From: Isoetes taiwanensis
Lineage: Eukaryota; Streptophyta; Lycopodiopsida; Isoetales; Isoetaceae
NCBI GenBank assembly: GCA_021234155.1
Contig: JAJEKV010000002.1
Coordinates: forward strand, 18,715,592 to 18,779,591
Reading direction: 5' to 3'
DNA length: 64,000 nucleotides
Positions 57,360 through 64,000 of this stretch are shown piece after piece (position 1 is the first letter of the stretch; each line of letters opens with the position of its first letter). Under the pieces are notes generated by a model. It saw nothing but the letters and a program-made list of their open reading frames with translations, made no database searches and was not told where the DNA came from. A program made the position numbers and the translations under genes.

Positions 57360-58038
57360 TTGGGAAAACCCTATCATCTTTGCTACTGCGCCCTTTACTC
57401 ACGGGGGCACTCCACTTTCGGAGGATCACGGAAGCCCCACAGTGCGACCACTCGGTGAGCGATCACCTCGAGGCGTCGAGTTTATCTCGGGTTGGCGGCC
57501 CGGTGCCTCCAACCAAGGATCCATAGGGATCGGCGATTCCTCGAGCGCCCCGGGTCGGCGTCGTCCATCTTGCATGTAATCGGTCGCGGAAGCTCACGGA
57601 CATTTGTTATCGAGTTCTCCATCTTCCGCGAATTTTGGTTCTTCTCGGCGAACCCAACTTCCAATTTATGGCGAATACCAACCCTAGCGGTTTGTTCACG
57701 AAAGGTCACCTCCGCGGATATTCGTAATCATTCCCCAGCGATATTTTTGTACGCAAACTTTTCGACTCCTCTTTTTAATATTCGACAAGCGCCCGGCCGG
57801 TTAATACCGTCCGCCATTAAAGTTTTATTCTCGCCGGGGAACTCTCCGCATCTTGAAGTGCGAAGGCTGTCTCTTGAGATTCTCAATCGTCCGCGATCTT
57901 TTCGACCGCGTGTCTCCCGACGAAAAAAAAAAAAAAAAAAAAAAAAACCCTTCCCAAGCCCGTCACTTCCACTCCTCACTTTTCACTCATACTCCCTCCG
58001 TCCTTCCGGAGCTTAGTACTCCGTGACCTCGACCTTCA
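57360..58038. other. Non-coding gap between integrase and the extra ORF
   Basis: It contains a run of about 26 A at 57921-57946 and no convincing frame. It may hold an internal promoter or splice acceptor for the downstream coding region, but I see no decisive site. Confidence 0.35.
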
Positions 58039-60980
58039 AGATGGCTTCTACCTCCAAGAACTCAACACTCCCTTGGCGCACCAATGGATCGGCGCAAATT
58101 GAAAATATCAAGTTCGTTTCTTCATCGCACCAGCTCCACATCGGCATCACCTATAACCTCTGGTGAGTTCGGATTGTTTCATTTTCTGCAGCGAGGAACT
58201 CCGGCTCCCAACAAGAACAAATTACGACAATTTGTGGCTAACTTGTGTGAAGCCGGAAGATGGATATGCCTCCCAAGTCGATGGAAACCCTATACTCCTA
58301 AACCCTCAAACCATAGCCTCTGCCTTTTCTCTACCCAATCCGCCCAATGCCTTGTCTTACCTTGACATTGGTAAATATGATATTTCCAAATTCGCTCTAT
58401 TCCTTATAATCTTTGCACAAACCAAATTTTGTCCCACCTTTCCAAAGCAACATGATGCCTTTACCAAGTTTCTTTGGAGGAAATTTTTGGGTTACTCCAT
58501 GAAGAATACCTCTATTAGCGATGTTTTCTACCATCGTACTATATCCTCACCAACACCCTTTGAAACAATCAATTGGACTCAACTCACGTATCGGAGATTT
58601 CAGCAGCGGGGAACTTGGCGGATTTCGGAAAAATCCTAACTCTTCCTCGGAATGCCCCATGGGAGCCCACTTCGGGCTTTCATTAATCATCGGACCCCCG
58701 GCGCCATCATGCCCCCTTCTCCACCAAGCCAACATCGACCTTATTGATGCTTTGAAAGGTCTTCAACCAAACTCTCCTCCTTCGGCACCATCAATCTCGG
58801 CAGCCAACTCGAGGGCAGAAATATTTCACAACCGAGTCTCCACCTCTGTAAATTCCAATTCTCTAAAACCTATTCCTTACATTTGATAACCAACCACGGA
58901 ACAACCACCCGGTTAACCTTGTGCAACAATTCCACTTTCGGACTCAGCGGCAGCGGCAAAAACAACGGCGGCGGCACAACAAAACTCCCATTGATCTCAC
59001 GGTACTCACAAGGACACTCCGCGGCAATGACCAAGGATCTATAAACAAGGGTGACGGACCAAAGCCATCCCATCCACCTCCTCACGCAGGTGGATACCTC
59101 TGATGAAGCTGTCCTCGGTACCTTGATGCCCTCTCAAGTGATCATCACCCGAACTTCATAGCGACCACGAGGGGCCGCGACCGCGAGTCCGTGGACCAAC
59201 TCAAGCGAAGTCACAACGAAGGCCGATTTGGGTATTTGTGAGGCGGAGAAGAAGCCTTGCACAATCAATTCATGATCCATCGAGAAACCCTTCATCAATC
59301 CCGGCAAATTGTCAAAGGAACTCAAGGAGTCCCTCAAACAAAAGCGACACCAAGTACAGCGATCTTGAGACCGCTACAACAATCGGTGCGTCACGAATAA
59401 TGCTACTCGGCCAGAAACGGCACGCCGTGCGACCAACTTGATACTTGAGTCCAAGGTCCGCGACTTTCGAAACCACCTTGCGAGAATAAGGATGCTCACA
59501 TCGCATCTCTCCAAGGCAAGTTAGACCAGCTCGCGGCAAAACGCGGCTGCGGATGCTCTTGAAATAGGCGCACTCAAAAGCGGACTTGCAAGCCACTCGG
59601 GCTTCAAGCTCCTCGATTCCCAACTTCTCGACAAGTCGGACACCTCACGCGCCAAAGTCCGCGGGCTGCAGACCCGGTCTCTCAGAGCAACAAGATATCA
59701 TTGCAGATTACAAGATCGGCTTTTCAGATAGGCTGGCGGGCGGCGGATGATGCGAAGAAAAAGCGAGAACAAACCTATCGGCTTGCTTACGCTATTCCCT
59801 GGACTATCGAAACCCGGCCGGTTACCATGACTATGTGCAAGCAAGGAAAAACACTTTTCTTTTATTACGGGTGAGAAACAAGGGTGATACCACAAGTCCC
59901 GGGTAGCTGATGTCGAGCGACATTGGCCCTTGATGTACGTCCGCGAGCGAGGCACACTTTGTGCTCGTCAATTTTGATATCCTACGGGTTGCGGATCTCG
60001 ACCATTTGGCTCTCGGAACCATAGCCCCCGGCTTATGTCATGCCGCGACTTCTACGGCACATGTTACTTTCGGGCTCATCACGGATAAGCGCGAGAACTT
60101 TAAAGGAGATACGGCGGGTTCTTTTGACCAAGAAGAACAAGTACCTCAAGATACAAAATTTACGCAAGCTGTTACCTCGGAATACATGCCTCTTCTGAGA
60201 AAGAAGTGGAGCTATGGCTAGCTGAACTTGGCGCGCTCGCCGGACACTATACAACTCACGAACAAGAACTTGACCTTGCGGTTGTTCTTACAACATTATG
60301 CTTCCTTGCCGCGATGCGCTGCGGGCTGAAAGCGAGCGTCCTCACGATGAGTGGGACCTGTACTGTGGCGACACATGTACATTCCGGTGCATGGGAGGCG
60401 GTTACCAAGCGACTACGAGAAGATATTATTGGAATTCCAAGAGCAGATGGGATGGCCGGCACCAACCCCCAAACAACAGAGTACACTAGCAAGCTTTGGA
60501 TGCCCACCTACGATCAAGGTCAATTCCCGGCATGGAGACAAAATTACGGACTCACTGAAGTCAAAGAACATGCGGATTGGACACCACGGCAATTGCGGCG
60601 GACAAGCGTTGGGACCGCGCTTCATCATGAGGCATAAATGGCGTGAGGATGAGACTTTGGACAACACCAACAAGCTGGATATACATGCCCAATGCGTGTT
60701 AGGTGGAAGGCTGCCGAATGCAATTTCTGGTCTTGTAACCTTCCTTGCCAAGGCCAAAACCAGCTGATCCATACGTATTTCGGCAAAAGCGAAGTGCGTG
60801 CGGCACTCATGACCATACTCGGTATCGCGAGAAGCGCCAAGTGCGGATCCATTTTGCAACCCCAATGCAAATCTTTGGAAAGTTCGGGTTGGACCTTGTC
60901 TTATACATGGAGATCACAAATCTTCCATCGAGATCCGCCCCGCATTTGGAGAACATGATTTCGAAGGCTTTCTCATAGGG
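58039..60980 (+). pseudogene. Extra 3' coding region of the Ty3/gypsy element
   Basis: Begins at an ATG (MASTSKNSTLPWRTNGSAQ). A long block (58163-58639) reads YDNLWLTCVKPEDGY, then NPILLNPQTIASAFSLP and KFLWRKFLGYS, similar in style to gag-like or plant-transposon-protein domains. A Lys/Glu/Leu-rich, coiled-coil-like part follows (59280-59640). Then comes a frame at 59961-60221 (TIAPGLCHAATSTAHVTFG) and 60206-60637 (LAELGALAGHYTTHEQELDL). Last is a Cys-rich stretch, RWKAAECNFWSCNLPCQGQN (60695-60755), that looks metal-binding. Blocks are in different frames. No transmembrane segment was seen, so I do not call it envelope. Function is unknown. Confidence 0.5.
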
Positions 60981-61161
60981 GCGGTAGAATGTTTGGCATC
61001 GGGACTCAAGCAAATCTGGAAAAGAGGCGAACAACACTTTCGGTGAATCTGATGGTGAGCCTCCCTCATCTCTATATTCAAGATCGAGGAAAGATGAGCG
61101 AGGATTCCCACCCCGAATTCATGCCCCTTTTCTAGCCAATAAGTGTAGTTTGGTAGGGGAG

Positions 61162-61764
61162 TGTTAGCCACGTGCACTGGCGGACACCTGCAGGTCTATA
61201 CTTGCTGCATGGCGAGGCCCCCAGCCCACGGTGTCCAAGAAGAGGGATCCACAAAGCCCGCGGCGGGTCAAAGCTCCTCAAAAGCGAGAAGACCCAAAGG
61301 TAGGACCCGCGGCGGGCCACTACTTGTCTGTTTGCGCGGCCGGCGGACGGCTCAATTCTGTTGAGTGCCCAAGTAGTGGAACGCAGCGTTGTCATGATGA
61401 GGATCAGATTCGGGCCCGTAGGCCACTCAGGTGTTCCTATATATTGTAGCATTTTGCTCCTTCCGGAGGGTTGAGTGTTCTTTTGTGTCCTCTGAGGCGG
61501 AACATCTTTGAGTGCTTTGTTAATGCGCTCTTTTTGAGCCTTCATTGTACACTTGTTTTGATCAATGGATTGCGTGTTCTCCACAAGTGTCTTGTGTGTT
61601 TCATTGTGTATTGCAATTCTTTGTTTTATCGAGTTTTTCTTGTTCTTTCCTCTGTTAGCAAAAATCCGGCGTGACAAAGTGTCTCGGGATTTACCACTGC
61701 GGACTTCAAGGATCTCGAGAGATGCATCCCTCGAGCGATCCGATTTAATGCGGGACCCCAGAAA
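61162..61764 (+). repeat. 3' LTR of the Ty3/gypsy element
   Basis: Starts TGTTAGCCACGTG after ggtagggga and ends near gggaccccagaaac, the counterpart of ggacccccaaaca in the 5' copy. An atatattgtag stretch lies at 61438-61448. A 478-codon minus-strand ORF (62568-61132) that runs antisense through it is treated as chance. Confidence 0.8.
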
Positions 61765-64000
61765 CCGGATCGATTTTCCTTTTACGTTCCATATATGTGT
61801 CTCTCCGAAATTATTTAGTTGCTCCTTGAAAAAAGGTTCATAGATCAAGGAACTTGCGTCGGGGCGGAAAGATTTTGAACGGTGCTGAAATTTTCCTGCG
61901 AGTTCGAAGTACAAAGGCATTGAGTTTAGCAATATCTTCATCTTTGGTACTTTCGGGAGGCTGACTTTGGACTTGTTATGCTCCAATAAGTCTGAATTCT
62001 GGCCCGGCGGGTGAGCTGCTGATCTCGCGAGTTGGTGACTTGAGCTTGTGTGTACTCTTGAGATCATGAGCACGTAAGGGAGCTCGTGCTGTCTTGAAGT
62101 TTGGCCTCCAAAGTGGCAACAGGCGGTTCGCGGACGAAGGTCTTGGTGTCTTGCGTGAGAGGCCTCGGTGCGTTGAACCCAGCTCATAAGGCGTCTTGGG
62201 ATTCTTGTAACTTGTTGTCTCCAGTCGTGACGACTGGCATCCTGGCGTCTTGTGATACAACAATTCTTAAAGGTGTTGTGGTGGTGGGTTAGGCTTGAAG
62301 ATCTGGTGTGGGAGGTTTGGGAAAATGATGTGAAGTGGAACTTGTGTAAGCCCGGAGGAAGATACAACATGACATGGTGTGGTGGTGTGGTCATGACCGA
62401 GGGAAGATGGAAATTAGTGATGTGCCAACCTAGGTGATTATTTGGAAGGGGGCAGTAGTGGTGGAAGTATGAGAATTTGGTGGTGTGGGAGGGAAGTAAT
62501 GGCCGGATGAGGGCTTGAAAGTGCCCTCCACGAAGCTTGAAATGGAAGTGGTACCGAAGGCGGTCCATTTCTTGGAAAACGATAGAACATCATTTGGGGC
62601 CAATCTATGTGGTGTTTGGGGTGTGTAGCGTGGGACAGGTTATAGAAAAGCTTATTGATATGGGTGTTCTTGATAGAATACCCAGGAATTTCGCATACAA
62701 AATTTCACAAAGGTCTCATGAGGAAAGCAGCCGATGTGGTGAGGCGATGGACATTGGCATGATAAGCGAGGTGCGCCAAACTACAGCTGACATCAATATC
62801 TGTATAGCAGACCATGATACACAAGGGTGTGCAAAGGGAATATGAAATACCTCGAAATCAAGTGTTGAGTCAATGAAATAGTGGTGCCATAAAACCCACG
62901 ATGTGGTGTACTCTTTCGCGGGGCTGTTAACAATATGTGGCGATGGCTAGCGGGGGCAGGATTTGGGCGGAAGTTCCATTTGTAAAAATGTGAGGGCAGC
63001 CACAAGGGCTTGAAAGTTTGCGTCAAGAAACGACAAGATGCCAAGCAATGAAGAAGTGTAGAAAAATCTTAGAGACAGCCGGAGGGATGGAAGCGAAGGA
63101 TGAGGAAGAATCCCGAAAAAGGTTTGTTTTAGGAAACGTTAGTTTAGAGGCCTTTTGGGCGAAAGAGGTATGAAGAGTATGCGAAGCAGGAACCCGTTGA
63201 TGATGCGGTGTCAAAATCTGTGAAGGGGTATTAAAGGCAAAAATTTGGCTAAGTCCCAAAAGCGTAAGGGAGAAACAATGAGCGGTGAGGATGAGGCGTG
63301 AAAGAAAAGATCGGGATGTGACGGATGGCAAGGACACCCATTAATGTTACGGCGGTGCGTGGAAGGAATGGCATTCAATCGGCAACTCAGTGGGATATCA
63401 TTAAAAGAATGTGTGGAAAGGTACCATGGCTAGATATGCGGCGGGGAAACGATTCTCATTTAGAAACAGACCTTGCATTGCAAACCGTTGGCGATTTGTG
63501 TGATTGGTCCGCGTCGACAAAGGAGTTCCTCGGTTGGCTATATAAGGCGAGCGAGGAAGCGAAGGCATCGATGGGCTCGGTATGGCTGGCTTGGCGAGCG
63601 AAAAGATTGCACCATGCCCACTAAGCTGTCGGGAGTGGATCACTTGTAAGATGGATTATGCGGATCTACGGGCTGCCACAACGGGTGGCATTGCATGGGC
63701 GGCTGGTGTGCGGGATGGCTGAACATCCGACCGAAGACCAGCGGGATGGAGGTGATTTGCACCTTATTTGGGATCGAATGGGAACCTCTACCATCTCCTC
63801 GCATCACCTCTGCTCGAACCGGGTAGAGGGTTTTCCCTCTTGGGACTTAGTAGATGGGGCTCGAGCCGTTTTTGTATATAGGGCGGTGCCCATAAGCGGA
63901 AATATTTGGGCTGCGCCCACATTTTGTAAAAATCTCCACTATAATATAATCTACCGCCTTTCTAGTCACTTTACGTGGTGTTTGATTCTTGAACTTGTCT
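61765..64000. other. Unrecognised GC-richer segment
   Basis: Composition is similar to the LTR element and LINEs (CpG-rich) rather than to the AT-rich spacers. A plus-strand frame at 63325-63624 (LDMRRGNDSHLETDLALQTV, KASMGSVWLAWRAKRL) and a following open stretch to about 63960 look protein-like but match nothing I know. 62000-62300 has several gtcttg repeats. It could be the body of another decayed element whose 3' end lies beyond the window. Confidence 0.35.

Larger units (their letters stand above)
51012..61764 (+). mobile_element. Ty3/gypsy LTR retrotransposon with extra 3' coding region
   Basis: LTR copies lie at 51012-51333 (5', its beginning truncated or diverged) and 61162-61764 (3'). 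Between them are gag, protease, RT, RNase H and integrase in the order PR-RT-RH-IN that defines Ty3/gypsy. A further coding-like stretch of about 3 kb follows integrase. A polypurine-like ggtagggga precedes the 3' LTR. The primer site just after 51333 (cggcgctttgttgcgggctc) loosely fits the TGGCGCCGTTG-type used by many plant elements. Frames are broken throughout by small indels. The 10.7 kb length is at the upper end for Ty3/gypsy. Confidence 0.88.

Noticed and set aside
57921-57946. Poly(A) tract as the end of a retroposed gene
   Set aside because: The tract lies inside the Ty3/gypsy element with coding sense on both sides, and no truncated cDNA end or target duplication was seen.
58039-60980. 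Envelope-like gene
   Set aside because: The position fits, but no signal peptide, transmembrane segment or furin-like site is visible.
61132-62568. 478-codon minus-strand ORF, the longest in the window
   Set aside because: It runs antisense through the 3' LTR and the adjacent non-coding DNA, has low-complexity Ser/His/Pro wording and no domain. The corresponding antisense frame in the 5' LTR copy is broken.

Overview
This is nuclear DNA from a plant. The evidence is spliced gene fragments with GT-AG junctions, an NPF (NRT1/PTR) transporter remnant, a Tim17-family exon resembling the plant complex I/OEP16-3 protein, and a dense set of plant-type transposable elements (Ty3/gypsy and other LTR elements, LINEs, a tRNA-derived SINE, a Helitron, a MULE, a hAT element). 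I cannot name the species. The mix (Helitron, a protein with GHTHDDID and ENKN motifs, non-seed-plant-like LINEs, large AT-rich spacers) made me think of a seed-free plant such as a fern, but that is a guess. Almost nothing here is an intact gene. Most coding stretches are broken by 1-2 base indels, often in homopolymers, so the window is either a graveyard of old insertions or carries uncorrected long-read errors.

Layout. 0.4-1.3 kb: minus-strand exons of a membrane protein, tentatively PIG-C-like. 2.2-5.9 kb: two related LINE RT fragments, one split by a tiny piece of another LINE, plus a SINE with target-site duplications at 4.57-4.74 kb. 6-13.6 kb: AT-rich spacer with several exact local tandem duplications and one possible Gly-rich terminal exon. 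14.0-17.9 kb: foldback repeats, then a MULE-like transposase whose 5' coding part is split by a 976 bp hAT element with a perfect 8 bp target duplication. 18-20.7 kb: duplicated segment and the C-terminal half of an NPF transporter. 21.2-26.6 kb: a near full-length LINE with promoter-like 5' monomers, endonuclease and RT, and a (TTCC)n tail. 27.7-28.3 kb: an unrecognised 196-codon ORF. 29.3 kb: a third foldback. 32.4-33.1 kb: a Tim17-family exon (minus) and a small Cys/Pro-rich ORF (plus). 35.2-37.4 kb: a 5'-truncated minus-strand copy of the same LINE. 37.77-39.13 kb: a 1.36 kb LTR with a polypurine tract on one side and a tRNA-Met type primer-binding site on the other. 40.7-44.7 kb: a Helitron with Rep and a truncated Pif1-type helicase. 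44.9-47.3 kb: minus-strand pseudogene of the GHTHDDID/ENKN protein. 47.85-48.09 kb: minisatellite. 49.1-50.9 kb: an LTR and 3' part of a minus-strand LTR element containing a kinase-like fragment. 51.0-61.8 kb: a plus-strand Ty3/gypsy element with about 3 kb of extra coding-like sequence between integrase and the 3' LTR. 61.8-64 kb: unrecognised GC-richer DNA.

The strongest observations are the hAT insertion that splits the MULE reading frame, the dispersed GGAAGGGTTTCC foldback family, the LINE tails built from different short repeats, the LTR flanked by internal sequence on both sides, and the extra 3' coding region of the Ty3/gypsy element.
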